A stretch of DNA of 64,000 bases from contig NZ_JBHSBN010000003.1 in NCBI RefSeq assembly GCF_042650605.1, positions 1-64,000 on the forward strand, given 5' to 3'. The translations under genes were made by a program, and so were the position numbers. The notes under the pieces are model-generated. The model did not search any database, was not told the origin of the DNA, and saw nothing but the letters and a program-made list of their open reading frames with translations. Origin of the DNA: Micromonospora_J zhanjiangensis (GTDB taxonomy: Bacteria > Actinomycetota > Actinomycetes > Mycobacteriales > Micromonosporaceae). Below, one piece after another: positions 7,579-16,641 of this stretch (the first letter of the stretch is position 1; each line of letters begins with the position of its first letter).

Positions 7579-8607
7579 TCAGGAGCCGAAGAAGACTTCG
7601 GCCTCCGTGTACCGCTCCAGCGGCACCGTCTTCAGCTCGCGGGTCGCCTCGATCAGCGGCACCCGGACGATGCTGGTGCCCTGCATGGCGACCATCTTGC
7701 CCCAGTCGCCCTGGTGCACCGCGTCGATCGCGTGCAGGCCCAGCCGGGTGGCCAGCACCCGGTCGAACGCGGTGGGCGTGCCGCCGCGCTGGATGTGCCC
7801 GAGGACGACGGTGCGGGCCTCCTTGCCGGTCTTGGCCTCCAGCTGCTCGGCCAGCCACTGGCCGATGCCGCCCAGCCGGACGTGACCGAACGAGTCCAGC
7901 TCCTGGTTGTGCAGCACCATCTGCCCGTCGAGCGGCTGGGCGCCCTCGGCCACCACCACGATCGGGGCGTACTGGTGCTGGAAGCGCTTCTCGACGTAGC
8001 CGGCCACCTGGTCGACGTCGAACTGCCGCTCGGGCAGCAGGATGACGTTGGCGCCACCGGCCAGGCCGGCGTGCAGGGCGATCCAGCCGGCGTGCCGGCC
8101 CATCACCTCGACCACCAGCGTGCGGTGGTGGCTCTCGGCGGTGGTGTGCAGCCGGTCGATCGCCTCCATCGCGATGTTGACCGCGGTGTCGAAGCCGAAC
8201 GTGTAGTCGGTGGCGTTCAGGTCGTTGTCGATCGTCTTCGGCACGCCGACCACCTGGACGCCCAGGTCGTGCAGCTTGGTCGCCACGCCGAGGGTGTCCT
8301 CGCCACCGATCGCGATCAGCGCGTCGACGCCCTGTTCGGCCAGGTTGTCCTTGATCCGCTCGACCCCGCCGTCGATCTTGAACGGGTTGGTCCGGGAGGA
8401 ACCGAGGATGGTGCCGCCGCGCGGCAGAATGCCCCGCACTTCCGCGATGCCGAGCGGCCGGGACAGGCCCTCCAGCGGACCGCGCCAACCGTCCCGGAAC
8501 CCGACGAACTCGTGGCCGTAGGTCGCGACGCCCTTACGGACCACCGACCGGATCACCGCGTTCAGACCCGGACAGTCACCGCCGCCGGTGAGCACGCCGA
8601 TACGCAT
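7579..8607 (-). CDS. pfkA: 6-phosphofructokinase, PPi-type signature
   Basis: 342 residues. It phosphorylates fructose 6-phosphate in glycolysis. Motifs: GGGDCPGLNAV at the N-terminus, GGTILGSSRTNPF, IGGEDTLG at residues 100-107, VPKTIDNDL at 122-130 and MGRHAGWIAL. In phosphofructokinases, Asp at position 104 and Lys at 124 mark pyrophosphate-dependent enzymes, whereas Gly at 104 marks ATP use. Here residue 104 is Asp and 124 is Lys, so PPi is the predicted phosphoryl donor, as known for an Amycolatopsis enzyme. The reaction would then be reversible and not the classical control point. Confidence 0.93.
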   Translation of the reverse strand: MRIGVLTGGGDCPGLNAVIRSVVRKGVATYGHEFVGFRDGWRGPLEGLSRPLGIAEVRGILPRGGTILGSSRTNPFKIDGGVERIKDNLAEQGVDALIAIGGEDTLGVATKLHDLGVQVVGVPKTIDNDLNATDYTFGFDTAVNIAMEAIDRLHTTAESHHRTLVVEVMGRHAGWIALHAGLAGGANVILLPERQFDVDQVAGYVEKRFQHQYAPIVVVAEGAQPLDGQMVLHNQELDSFGHVRLGGIGQWLAEQLEAKTGKEARTVVLGHIQRGGTPTAFDRVLATRLGLHAIDAVHQGDWGKMVAMQGTSIVRVPLIEATRELKTVPLERYTEAEVFFGS

Positions 8608-8821
8608 GAGCTGTTCATCCTCCTGGAGCTGTCGACCAGCCCAGTCAAGCCCCAGGGTCGAAGTCCGTTCAGACCGTCGGCGTCGTTGCCGGCCCGGGGC
8701 GGGCCGTCATTGCGCACTGTAGTCGGCCCCCGAGGGCCAGACCAGCGTGGCCCCCGCGACGCTCAGAAGATGACCTCGTGGTTCTTCCCCCAGGTCCGGC
8801 CGGTCACCGCTGCTCCCGGGG

Positions 8822-9319
8822 TCACCTCCCGGACATCGCCCGCCACCGGGCCAGGTTGTGCCGGGCGTCGACCAGCGCGTCGTGCCGGTCCGCCGCGGCG
8901 TCCGGCAGCGCCGGCCGGCCGCGGTCGTCCCACAGTTGGCGAAGATCCTTCGTGAACCGCGGGATCTCCCGGGGCAGCGCCGGCATGGCGCCCCACAGCT
9001 GGGCCAGCGCCACATGGTCGTAGGCCGCGTACCAGGCCCACAGCTCCAGCGTCTCGGCCGGCCGGTCGCGTACCGGCTCCATCAGGAAGTCGTAGAGTTC
9101 GTCCCGGATGCGGGCGCGGGAGCGCCAGGCCCGGTCGGCCGGCGACGGGAGCTTGTCCAGCACGTTGCGACGCACCCAGGGCACGGCCCGGGAGTCGTCG
9201 AACTCGGTGGACACCGCGTAGAACTCGCGGCCGTACTCGTCGACGACGCCGATCGACACCAGGTCGACCAGCCGGCCGTCCTCGATGAACTCGCAGTCGT
9301 AGAAATAGCGGTAGACCAT
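8822..9319 (-). CDS. DEDDh 3'-5' exoribonuclease (Rv2179c-like)
   Basis: 165 residues. The N-terminus reads MVYRYFYDCEFIEDG, with the first acidic pair (Asp8, Glu10) of the DEDD exonuclease fold. YAAYDHVALAQLWG supplies the second Asp, and RHDALVDARHNL the last His/Asp pair of DEDDh enzymes. The family, typified by mycobacterial Rv2179c, trims RNA 3-prime overhangs and is often named polyadenylate-specific exoribonuclease. An in-frame ATG three codons upstream (9328) is possible. The upstream open frame is low-complexity Pro/Arg/Gly and not convincing. It is followed on the same strand by pfkA after 214 nt. Confidence 0.88.
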   Translation of the reverse strand: MVYRYFYDCEFIEDGRLVDLVSIGVVDEYGREFYAVSTEFDDSRAVPWVRRNVLDKLPSPADRAWRSRARIRDELYDFLMEPVRDRPAETLELWAWYAAYDHVALAQLWGAMPALPREIPRFTKDLRQLWDDRGRPALPDAAADRHDALVDARHNLARWRAMSGR

Positions 9320-9765
9320 CGCGGTCATCTTCGCCGACCCGCCCGACCGGCCGGCCACCGGGGCCGGCCACCGGGGCCGGTGGCCGGTGGTGGCCCGCCG
9401 TCGCCGACGGGCCACCACGACCTCCCCACGGTCACCTCGCGGGCCGCGCCGTCTCCCCCCGTACGGCGCCGCGGCCGGTCCGGACGGGTATCCCCCACCC
9501 GCCCGGACCGATCGCGGCATCCCGCGACCCGGCGATCCGCTCCGCCCCCGTACGGCCCCCACCCAGCAGCGGACCTGTACCTCAGCTTGCCGGCACGGAA
9601 GCGGCAGAACTGTCACAGAAGTGATTCGAGGGGTGTACAGCAAGCGACATGACAGTCATGATCTGATGTGTACCGCTACGCACTGGTGGCGGAATCGGTG
9701 CAGCTCGCGCCGGTGACCGAGGCCGTCGGGGCGGGTTGTGGTTCTTACCGGGGAGGGGTTGGGCG
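9320..9765. other. 446-nt intergenic region between divergent genes
   Basis: No gene is supported. An 11-bp-stem hairpin (GTGGTGGCCCG at 9387-9397 with CGGGCCACCAC at 9408-9418) lies near the exoribonuclease side. The A/T-richer part, 9600-9670, has the palindromes listed separately and is the likely promoter of the Crp/Fnr gene. Confidence 0.5.
9613..9660 (+). promoter_or_regulatory. Promoter/operator region of Crp/Fnr gene
   Basis: Two dyads: TCAC-AGAA-GTGA at 9613-9624, inside TGTCACAGAAGTGAT, resembling half-sites of Crp-type boxes, and CATGAC-A-GTCATG at 9648-9660. Both lie upstream of the Crp/Fnr start at 9766, so autoregulation is plausible. No assay-level evidence. Confidence 0.4.
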
Positions 9766-10458
9766 TTGGAGGTTCGCCTGCCGGAGCCGGGTGACGCGCT
9801 CACGGGCGTCGACATGTTCGCCGGCCTGGAGCCGGAGGTACGGCAACGGGTGATCGCCGCGGCGGTGCCCCGTACCTACCGCAAGGGTCAGCTGCTGTTC
9901 GTCGAGAACGACCCGGGCGAGTCCCTCATCGTGCTCCGCCGTGGCGCGGTGGCGGTGTTCCGCACCGCGCCGACCGGCGAGCGCGCCGTGCTCCACGTGA
10001 TCCGCCCGCCGGACGTGCTCGGCGAGGTGTCGCTGTTGGACGCCTCGACCCGCTCGGCGTCGGCCGAGGCGATCGAGGACTGTGCCGCGCTGGCCCTGTC
10101 CCGGGGTGCCTTCATGGAGCTGGTGCACTCCAACCCGCGCATCCTCGACGCGGTGATGCGGTCGCTCGGCGGGCTGATCCGCCGGCTCACCGAACAGAAC
10201 GCCGACCACGTCTTCCTCGACCTGCCCGGACGGGTGGCCAAGACCCTGGTCCGGCTGGCCGGCGAGAGCCACGCACCGATGATCACCATCGAGCTCAACC
10301 AGAGCCAGCTCGCGGAGATGGCCGGTGGCTCGCGGCAGAGCGTCAACCAGGCGATCGGGTCGTTCGCCAGCCGGGGTTGGTTGCGGACCGAGGGCCGCCG
10401 GATCGTGGTGACCGACGTGTCCGCGCTGCGTCGCCGGGCCGGCATGGCCGAACGCTGA
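9766..10458 (+). CDS. Crp/Fnr family transcriptional regulator
   Basis: 230 residues from TTG 9766, preceded by GGGGAGGGG (about 9750-9758). The N-terminal cyclic-nucleotide-binding fold (about 15-130) has GQLLFVENDPGESLIVLRRG and PDVLGEVSLLD. A dimer helix follows, then a winged HTH (about 145-225) with ITIELNQSQLAEMAGGSRQSVNQAI. No cysteine cluster for an FeS centre is seen, so it is more Crp- than Fnr-like. An adenylate cyclase protein is encoded close by (11119-14772), which makes a cAMP link worth considering, though no direct evidence connects them. Confidence 0.92.
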   Translation: MEVRLPEPGDALTGVDMFAGLEPEVRQRVIAAAVPRTYRKGQLLFVENDPGESLIVLRRGAVAVFRTAPTGERAVLHVIRPPDVLGEVSLLDASTRSASAEAIEDCAALALSRGAFMELVHSNPRILDAVMRSLGGLIRRLTEQNADHVFLDLPGRVAKTLVRLAGESHAPMITIELNQSQLAEMAGGSRQSVNQAIGSFASRGWLRTEGRRIVVTDVSALRRRAGMAER

Positions 10459-10566
10459 GCACTGAACCTTTTTCAACCTCCCCTGGCGGATCGTCGTCGG
10501 GCGAGGTCGAAGGCGGTACTTGCGCGCCGCGCGGTTCAGGTTGAAATCGATTCAGTCGTACCCCGA

Positions 10567-10608
10567 GGGGGTGGCACCCGGCGCCGCGGCGCCCGCGGTG
10601 TCACCCCC
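10567..10608. terminator. Hairpin between convergent genes
   Basis: GGGGGTGGCAC at 10567-10577 pairs with GTGTCACCCCC ending at 10608 (one G-U), enclosing a GC-rich inner stem. It lies between the Crp/Fnr gene and the convergent small gene at 10629. Confidence 0.55.
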
Positions 10609-10628
10609 CGGTCGGTTATCGCTCGGGC

Positions 10629-10820
10629 TCAGGGCTTGGTGCCGGTCGGGCCCAGCCACTCGGTGTGCGCGTCACCGCCCGAACCGCCACCGGACTCGCT
10701 GACGATACCCTCGGCCTGCAACCGCGCCACGGTGGCCGCGTCGACGTCGACCGTCTCGCCAGCCGCGTGGTTGACGCCCTGCCCGTCAGTCCAGTCCCCG
10801 TCCAGCCGGACCTGCACCAT
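10629..10820 (-). CDS. Small hypothetical protein, 63 residues
   Basis: 63 residues beginning MVQVRLDGDWTDGQGVNHAA. It is acidic with alternating charged and small residues, a helix-forming segment DAATVARLQAEGIV, and a Gly/Ser-rich tail. The start region predicts a small beta-rich fold; no known enzyme motif. The upstream AGGGAGAAACGTCG ribosome site supports the ATG at 10820. It resembles small conserved actinobacterial proteins of unknown role; phage-tail-like small proteins have a similar look, but nothing phage-related is adjacent. Confidence 0.55.
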   Translation of the reverse strand: MVQVRLDGDWTDGQGVNHAAGETVDVDAATVARLQAEGIVSESGGGSGGDAHTEWLGPTGTKP

Positions 10821-11118
10821 CGACGTTTCTCCCTACGTGTGATCCAGTGTTTCGACCGGATGGACTGTAGCCCGCAAGCCACCTGACGGAGTGTCTGCTA
10901 ACCAACAGCCGGGTTCCCGACAGTGCGTTCGGCGGCGATACTCGGACGGGTGATGACCAGCGCCACGTCGGACGGCCCGGCTATCGGGACGACCGGCGCG
11001 ACCGACCAGTAACAAGGCCGACAGGCACCGGAATGGACCGGTTGTAGGGTCACCCGGTATGGAAGCCGGCCGGTAACAGCGGGATCCACCATCCGCGCGA
11101 TCCGTCGCAGGAGGACCA

Positions 11119-14100
11119 ATCGCCGCCTCATGTGCACAGTGCGGCCGGACTGCCGCGGCCGACGACCGCTTCTGCGGCGGCTGCGGCAGTGAGCTGTCCA
11201 CGCCCTGTACTCACTGTTCCCGACCGCTGCCGACGGACGCCGCCTTCTGCACGGCGTGCGGACGACCGCAGCAACGCACCCCCGGGCCGGTCCGTGCCGT
11301 GCACGAGGACCGTCGGCGGGTCAGCGTCCTGTTCGTCGACCTGATCGACTTCACGCCGTACGTCGAGCGGGCCGACCCGGAGTTGGTGCGCGGGATGCAG
11401 ACCGGCTTCTTCGCCGCCGCCCGCCGGGTCGTCGCGCAGTACGGCGGGGTGGTGGAGAAGTACATCGGCGACGCGGTGATGGCGCTGTTCGGGGCGCCGG
11501 TGGCCACCGAGACGGACGCGCTGCGCTGCGTACGGGCCGGCCTGGAGCTGCAGCGGGTGCTCACCCGGTTCACCCCCGGCGGCGAGGACGGGCTGCGGTT
11601 CCGGGTGGGCGTGGCGACCGGTGAGGCGCTGGTGGACACCTCGGCCGCCCGGGACGGCGGCCAGGCGATCGTGGCCGGTGACGTGGTCAACACCGCCTCC
11701 CGGCTGCAGTCGGTGGCACCGCCCGGCGGGGTGCTGGTCTGCGGTCCCACCCACGCGTTGACCCGGGACGCCATCGACTACGCCGCCCGGCCGGCGGTGA
11801 CCCTGCGCGGCCGGTCCACGCCGACCGAGGTCTGGTTGGCGCTGGCCCCGGCCAGCCGGCAGTTCGACAACCGCGGCCACGACGCCACGCCGTTGATCGA
11901 CCGGGAACACGAACTCGGCCTACTGGTCAACGCCCTGGACCGGTCGTTCCGCCAGCAGATACCGCAGGTGGTGACCCTGCTCGGCGGCGCCGGCATCGGC
12001 AAGAGCCGGCTGGTGCGCGAACTGTACCGGCACACCACCGGCTCCGCCGACCGGGCGTTGACCTGGCACACCGGGCGCTGCCCGCCGTTCGGCGAGAACG
12101 TCACCTTCGCTGCGCTGGCCGACATCGTCAAGGCCGAGGCCGGCATCCTGGACACCGACCCGGCCGCCACCGCGACGGCCCGGCTCGGCGCCACCATCGC
12201 GGAGCTGGTCGCGCCGGCCGAGGTGGCCCGGATCACCGACGCGCTGCGCCCGGTGGTCGGCCTGCCCGGGCCGAAGCTGCCGGCCGAGGAGTGCGAGTCG
12301 GCCTGGCGTCGCTTCCTGGTCGCCATCGCCGCCCGCCGCCCGACGGTGCTGGTCTTCGAGGACCTGCACTGGGCCGACGAGGCGATGCTGCGCTTCATCG
12401 AGCTGCTCGGCTCGTACGCCCGGGACGTCCCGCTGCTGGTGCTCTGCACGGCCCGCCCGGAACTGATCAGCCGCAACCCGGGCTGGGCCGGCTCGCTGAC
12501 CGGGTCGGTGACGGTCACGCTGCCACCGCTGCGCAACGCCGCCGTCGGCGCGCTCTACGCCCACCTGTTCGGCCAGACCGTGATCGACGCGGACGCGCTG
12601 ACCCCGCTGATCGAGGTGGCCGGCGGCAACCCGCTCTACGCCCTGGAGTACGTCCGGATGCTGATCGACCAGGGCGCGCTGCGGCAGAACGGGCGGACCT
12701 GGTCGTTGCGCCCCCGCCGCGAACTGCCGATGCCGGACAGCGTGCACGCGGTCATCGCCAACCGGCTCGACCTGCTGGACAGCGCCGACCGTACGGTGCT
12801 GTTGGCCGCCTCGGTGGTCGGCGCGCAGTTCTGGCCGGGCGCGGTCGCCGCGGCCCTGGGACAGCCGGTCGAGGCCACCGAACGCGCGCTGCGCCGGCTC
12901 GAACAGCGCGAGTTCGTCCGGGAGCAGCCGACCTCGACGATGGCCGGCCAGCCGGAGATCCGGTTCCGGCACATCCTGGTCCGCGACGTCTGCTACCAGC
13001 GTCTGCCCCGCACCGAGCGGGTCGCCCACCACACCCGGACGGCGGACTGGCTGGACGCGCTGTCGCACAGTCGGGACACCGACCTGGCCGAGGTGCTCGC
13101 CCACCACCGGTGGGCCGCCCACGAGATCGCCCAGACGCTGGGCATGGACACCCACCGGTACGCGGTGCGGGCCCACGAGGCGCTGCACCGGGCCGCCCGC
13201 CGGGCGTACGCGCTGCACGCGCTGGACGTGGCCGCCGGGCACGCCGAGCGGGCGCTCGCGCTGGCCGGCGACGATCCGCTGGACCGGCTGCAGTTGGAAC
13301 TGCTGAGCGCCGAGATCTCGTTCTTCCTGGACGGCGACGCCTTCCTGTCCGGCGGTGGCACCGGGCGGCTCGCCGACCTGGCCGGCAAGCTGCTGGCGGA
13401 CGGCGACCGGGCCTGCGCGGCCCGGGCCTGGACCCTGCTGGGCCGGGCCGCCTGGCTGCGCGCCGACCGGGCCGGGGCGCTGTCCTGCCTGGGCCGGGCG
13501 GTGGAGCTGTTCGACCCGCTGCCGGACAGCGAACAGAAGGCCGACGCGCACGCCGAACTGGGCCGGTTGCACATGCTCAACTACGAACGGGACGCGGCGA
13601 TCACCGCGGCGGCCACGGCGGCCGAGATCGCCGAACGGCTGGGGCTGGTCGAGACCCGGGCGGACGCCCGGATCACCGTGGCCACCGCGCGCTACCAGGC
13701 CGGCGACCGCACCGGCGTACGGGAGCTGCACGAGTTGGTGGACTACTGCCGCCAGGCCCAGTTGCTGGCCCTGCCCCGGGCGGTGCAGAACCTCGCCTGG
13801 GCGGTACGCGAGGAGGGCGACTGGCTCACCGCGGGTGAACTGGTCAAGTCGCTGGAGAACAGCGGCCCCTCGTTGACCACGGGCGGGTCGTTGGCGGCGA
13901 TGCGGGCGTACTGCGAGGGGGAGTTCACGGCCCTGCTGGCGGCGGCGGACGCGTTCGTCGACACCCCGACGGGCCGCTGGGACATGCAGGTCCGCGGCAT
14001 GCGTGCCTGCCTGCGGGTGCTGCGCGGTGAGCCGGTACCGGCCGGTCCGGCCGGCCGTGACGAGGCGGCGCAGGCGGGTTCCCCCGTCGCCCGGCCGGCA

Positions 14101-14772
14101 CCGGAACCGGCCGGCGACGGCCGCCGCCGGGCGGGCGGCCGTGGTGAACCCGCCGCGGGCGACGAACCGGGCGGTCCCGACGAGCCGGACGACGTCAGCG
14201 ACGCGTTGGACACCGCCCGGCGCAGCGGCTTCCACCGGCTGCACTGGACCATGCTCGGCAACGGCGCGCTGTGCCGCGCGTTGCAGGGACGCCCGCGCGA
14301 GGCCGCCGCGCTGCTCGACGAACTCGCCGGGTCATGGTCGCCGGTGCCGGCCCTGGCCAGCGGCGAATGGGTCGCCGCGGCCGCGTACGCCGCCGCGTTG
14401 ACCAGCCGTACGGCGACGGCCCGGGTGCGCGCGATGCTGGATCGGGTCGGGCACCGGACGCCCTGGGCGGAGGCGGCCCTGCACACCGTCACCGCGGCGC
14501 TGGCCGGCTACGCCGGCGACCACGACCGGGCCGGCGAACTGCACCTGGCGGCGGCGGACGTCTACGCCCGGATTCCGGACACCACCGACCGGATGCTGGC
14601 GCTGGCGCTGGCGGTCGACGCGTTGCGCCGGTCGACCGGCGGTCGGCGACGGGCCGACGACCTGCTCGTCGACGTGGGCGAGTTCGCGCGGCGCAACCGC
14701 GCCACGGGCCTGCTGCGGATCGCCGAGGGCGCCCGGGTGAGCCGGGTCGAACCGTCGGTGCTGGCCTCCTGA
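11119..14772 (+). CDS. Zinc-ribbon / class III adenylate cyclase / AAA-ATPase / TPR protein
   Basis: 1217 residues if started at the ATC codon 11119. Residues 4-55 form two zinc ribbons (CAQC...CGGC, CTHC...CTAC). Residues about 61-240 are a class III cyclase: metal Asp in VLFVDLIDFT, VEKYIGDAVMALFG, and the transition-state Asn/Arg of VVNTASRLQSVA, so it looks catalytically competent. An AAA/STAND ATPase follows (Walker A GGAGIGKS near 288, Walker B VLVFEDLHWADEA near 410), then TPR-like repeats with a Pro/Gly/Arg-rich insert near 975-1025. No ATG, GTG or TTG occurs in frame between the stop at 11074 and GTG 11299, which would remove both ribbons; AGGAGGA at 11109-11115 precedes the ATC. Probably a cytoplasmic signalling protein. 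Confidence 0.88.
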   Translation: MAASCAQCGRTAAADDRFCGGCGSELSTPCTHCSRPLPTDAAFCTACGRPQQRTPGPVRAVHEDRRRVSVLFVDLIDFTPYVERADPELVRGMQTGFFAAARRVVAQYGGVVEKYIGDAVMALFGAPVATETDALRCVRAGLELQRVLTRFTPGGEDGLRFRVGVATGEALVDTSAARDGGQAIVAGDVVNTASRLQSVAPPGGVLVCGPTHALTRDAIDYAARPAVTLRGRSTPTEVWLALAPASRQFDNRGHDATPLIDREHELGLLVNALDRSFRQQIPQVVTLLGGAGIGKSRLVRELYRHTTGSADRALTWHTGRCPPFGENVTFAALADIVKAEAGILDTDPAATATARLGATIAELVAPAEVARITDALRPVVGLPGPKLPAEECESAWRRFLVAIAARRPTVLVFEDLHWADEAMLRFIELLGSYARDVPLLVLCTARPELISRNPGWAGSLTGSVTVTLPPLRNAAVGALYAHLFGQTVIDADALTPLIEVAGGNPLYALEYVRMLIDQGALRQNGRTWSLRPRRELPMPDSVHAVIANRLDLLDSADRTVLLAASVVGAQFWPGAVAAALGQPVEATERALRRLEQREFVREQPTSTMAGQPEIRFRHILVRDVCYQRLPRTERVAHHTRTADWLDALSHSRDTDLAEVLAHHRWAAHEIAQTLGMDTHRYAVRAHEALHRAARRAYALHALDVAAGHAERALALAGDDPLDRLQLELLSAEISFFLDGDAFLSGGGTGRLADLAGKLLADGDRACAARAWTLLGRAAWLRADRAGALSCLGRAVELFDPLPDSEQKADAHAELGRLHMLNYERDAAITAAATAAEIAERLGLVETRADARITVATARYQAGDRTGVRELHELVDYCRQAQLLALPRAVQNLAWAVREEGDWLTAGELVKSLENSGPSLTTGGSLAAMRAYCEGEFTALLAAADAFVDTPTGRWDMQVRGMRACLRVLRGEPVPAGPAGRDEAAQAGSPVARPAPEPAGDGRRRAGGRGEPAAGDEPGGPDEPDDVSDALDTARRSGFHRLHWTMLGNGALCRALQGRPREAAALLDELAGSWSPVPALASGEWVAAAAYAAALTSRTATARVRAMLDRVGHRTPWAEAALHTVTAALAGYAGDHDRAGELHLAAADVYARIPDTTDRMLALALAVDALRRSTGGRRRADDLLVDVGEFARRNRATGLLRIAEGARVSRVEPSVLAS

Positions 14773-14806
14773 GGCGGTCGGCGCCCCTGCTGAGGCGGTC
14801 GGCGCC
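14770..14806. repeat. Direct repeat starting at a stop codon
   Basis: TGAGGCGGTCGGCGCC at 14770-14785 recurs exactly at 14791-14806 (21-bp period). The first three bases are the TGA stop of the cyclase gene. Similar stop-anchored duplications occur at 16639 and 49491. Confidence 0.65.
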
Positions 14807-14836
14807 GCGCGCAGCCCGGCCGGCGGGCGGCGGCGC

Positions 14837-15577
14837 TCAGGCGGCCACCGGGGCGGCCGGCTCGGCGGCGGGCTGCGCGTTCTTGAGCTTCTGGGCGTAG
14901 ACGTCGACGTACTCGCGGCCGGACAGCTCCATCAGCTCGTACATGATCTCGTCGGTGATGGCCCGCTCGACGAACCGGTCGCCGGCCATCCCGGCGTACC
15001 GGGAGAAGTCCAGCGGCGCGCCGAACCTGATCCGCACCCGCTTGATCTTCGGGATCAGCGTGCCGGGGGGTTGGATCTCGTCCGCGTTCAACATCACCAC
15101 CGGGACGACCGGGGCGCCGCTCTCCAGCGCCAGCCGGGCGACGCCGGTCTTGCCCCGGTACAGCCGGCCGTCCGGCGACCGGGTGCCCTCCGGATAGATG
15201 CCGGCGATGTTGCCCGAGCGCAGCACCGTCAACTGGGTGTCCAGGGCGGCCCGGGCGGCCTTTCCGCCGGACCGGTCCACCGGGATGGTGCCCGCACCGA
15301 CGAAGAACATCTTGGTCAGCCAGCCCTTGAGGCCCTTACCGGTGAAGTATTCGGCTTTTGCGACGAAGGTCACTTTACGCTTGACCATCAATGGCATGAA
15401 GATCGAGTCGGCGAACGACAGGTGGTTGCTGGCCAGGATGGCCGGGCCGGTGCGCGGAACGTTCTCCCTTCCCTCGACCAACGGCCGGAAGATCAACCTC
15501 AGCCAGGGGCCGAGGATGACGTACTTCATCAGCGTGTAGAACACCAGCGCCCTTCCCCCACCGTTCCGCACCTTCAC
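14837..15577 (-). CDS. 1-acyl-glycerol-3-phosphate acyltransferase (PlsC-like)
   Basis: 246 residues. It transfers an acyl chain to lysophosphatidic acid or a related lysolipid at the membrane. The catalytic HX4D motif is NHLSFAD (His52, Asp57). The phosphate-binding motif is YPEGTRSPDG near residue 128, and GAPVVPVVM follows. N-terminal residues 10-35 are hydrophobic and may dip into the membrane. The Ala/Pro-rich tail is variable. The family is ubiquitous in actinomycetes with several paralogs per genome, so the exact lipid substrate is not certain. Confidence 0.92.
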   Translation of the reverse strand: MKVRNGGGRALVFYTLMKYVILGPWLRLIFRPLVEGRENVPRTGPAILASNHLSFADSIFMPLMVKRKVTFVAKAEYFTGKGLKGWLTKMFFVGAGTIPVDRSGGKAARAALDTQLTVLRSGNIAGIYPEGTRSPDGRLYRGKTGVARLALESGAPVVPVVMLNADEIQPPGTLIPKIKRVRIRFGAPLDFSRYAGMAGDRFVERAITDEIMYELMELSGREYVDVYAQKLKNAQPAAEPAAPVAA

Positions 15578-15756
15578 CGGGCACTCCGCCGGCGGCCGGA
15601 TCGTCGGTCCCTGAGCCTACGAACGAGTACGCCGCGCCACAACGCACTCCCGCAACCAAGGTCCGCCGTGTCACGATTCAAGGCACGGCGCGCGGTGCCG
15701 GCGTCGGGGGTGGAACGGGACGGGCGCGTGGGCGCGCCGGTGAGGGGAGGTGGCCG

Positions 15757-16641
15757 GTGTCAGCGGGTGGTGCCCGCCGCGGGCGGCGGGACAACGGACT
15801 CGACGCGACGGACTACGCCGTCGCCGGCGACGTGGACCCCCGGGTCGGCGAGCACCTGCTGGACGTGCTGGCCGCCGGTGGCATCGCCGCGTACCTGCAA
15901 CCCTCCGCCGACCTCAACCCGGTCACCCGCACCACCACCGTCCCGCCCCGCCCGGTCGACCGGCTGTACGTGGACCGGGCGCACCTGGAGACCGCCCGGG
16001 ACTACCTGTCCCAGCTCGCCGACGAGGGCGGCCGGGACGAGTCGCGTACGCCGGGCGAACCGGCCGCCGACCCGGACGTCGACGCCGAATGGGCCAAGAT
16101 CATCGCGGGGTACGACACCGACCTCGGTGCCGGGGCCCGCCCCTGGCCGGCCGCCGAGGACGTACCCCCGGACGACCCCGCCGGTCCGGCGGACCCGGCC
16201 GCCGGCGCCACGGGCGGCGCCACCGCCACCCGGACCGCCCCGGAGAGCGCCGGCCCGGCGCCCACCGAGGTACGCCGCCTCCCGTCGGCCACCGACTTCT
16301 CCGGCATCTCGGTCGGCAGCCGGCGCGACGACGGGCCGTCCCTGCTGGACGGGCTGGACACGTTCGGCGCCGACCTGCCGGACGACCCGGACGAGGAGGG
16401 CTACACCCCGCCGCCCCCACCGCCGCTGCCCCGGGTCTCGAAGTACGCGGTCCTCGGCGTGCTGGCCATCGTCGCCGGCTTCGTGCTGTTCCTCTTCCCG
16501 GACCTGCTGCCGATCGACCGCGGCATGTCCACCGTCATCGGCTTCGCCGGCATCCTCGGTGGGTTCGTCACGCTGGTCTGGCGGTTGCGCCCCGGCGACG
16601 AGGACGACGACTACGACCCGGACGACGGCGCGGTGGTCTGA
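15757..16641 (+). CDS. Membrane protein with cytoplasmic disordered middle (DUF308-like)
   Basis: 294 residues from GTG 15757, well placed after GGGGAGG. Residues 1-90 form a globular domain (AGDVDPRVGEHLLDVLAAGGIAAYL, DRLYVDRAHLETARDYL), which looks like a small alpha/beta signalling-type domain. A long acidic Pro/Ala-rich linker follows, then two membrane spans near 228-250 and 255-275 (VLGVLAIVAGFVLFLFPDLL and IGFAGILGGFVTLVW) and an acidic tail. No catalytic motif. Similar proteins are carried by related actinomycetes without assigned function. Divergent from the acyltransferase. Confidence 0.8.
   Translation: MSAGGARRGRRDNGLDATDYAVAGDVDPRVGEHLLDVLAAGGIAAYLQPSADLNPVTRTTTVPPRPVDRLYVDRAHLETARDYLSQLADEGGRDESRTPGEPAADPDVDAEWAKIIAGYDTDLGAGARPWPAAEDVPPDDPAGPADPAAGATGGATATRTAPESAGPAPTEVRRLPSATDFSGISVGSRRDDGPSLLDGLDTFGADLPDDPDEEGYTPPPPPPLPRVSKYAVLGVLAIVAGFVLFLFPDLLPIDRGMSTVIGFAGILGGFVTLVWRLRPGDEDDDYDPDDGAVV

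Noticed and set aside
6548..8488. 646-residue frame spanning proC and antisense-like pfkA region
   Set aside because: The upstream part is a GC-rich shadow of pfkA. Real proC starts at 7366.
9387..9418. Hairpin GTGGTGGCCCG/CGGGCCACCAC as a terminator
   Set aside because: It lies upstream of both divergent genes, not after a stop codon, so a terminator role is not supported.
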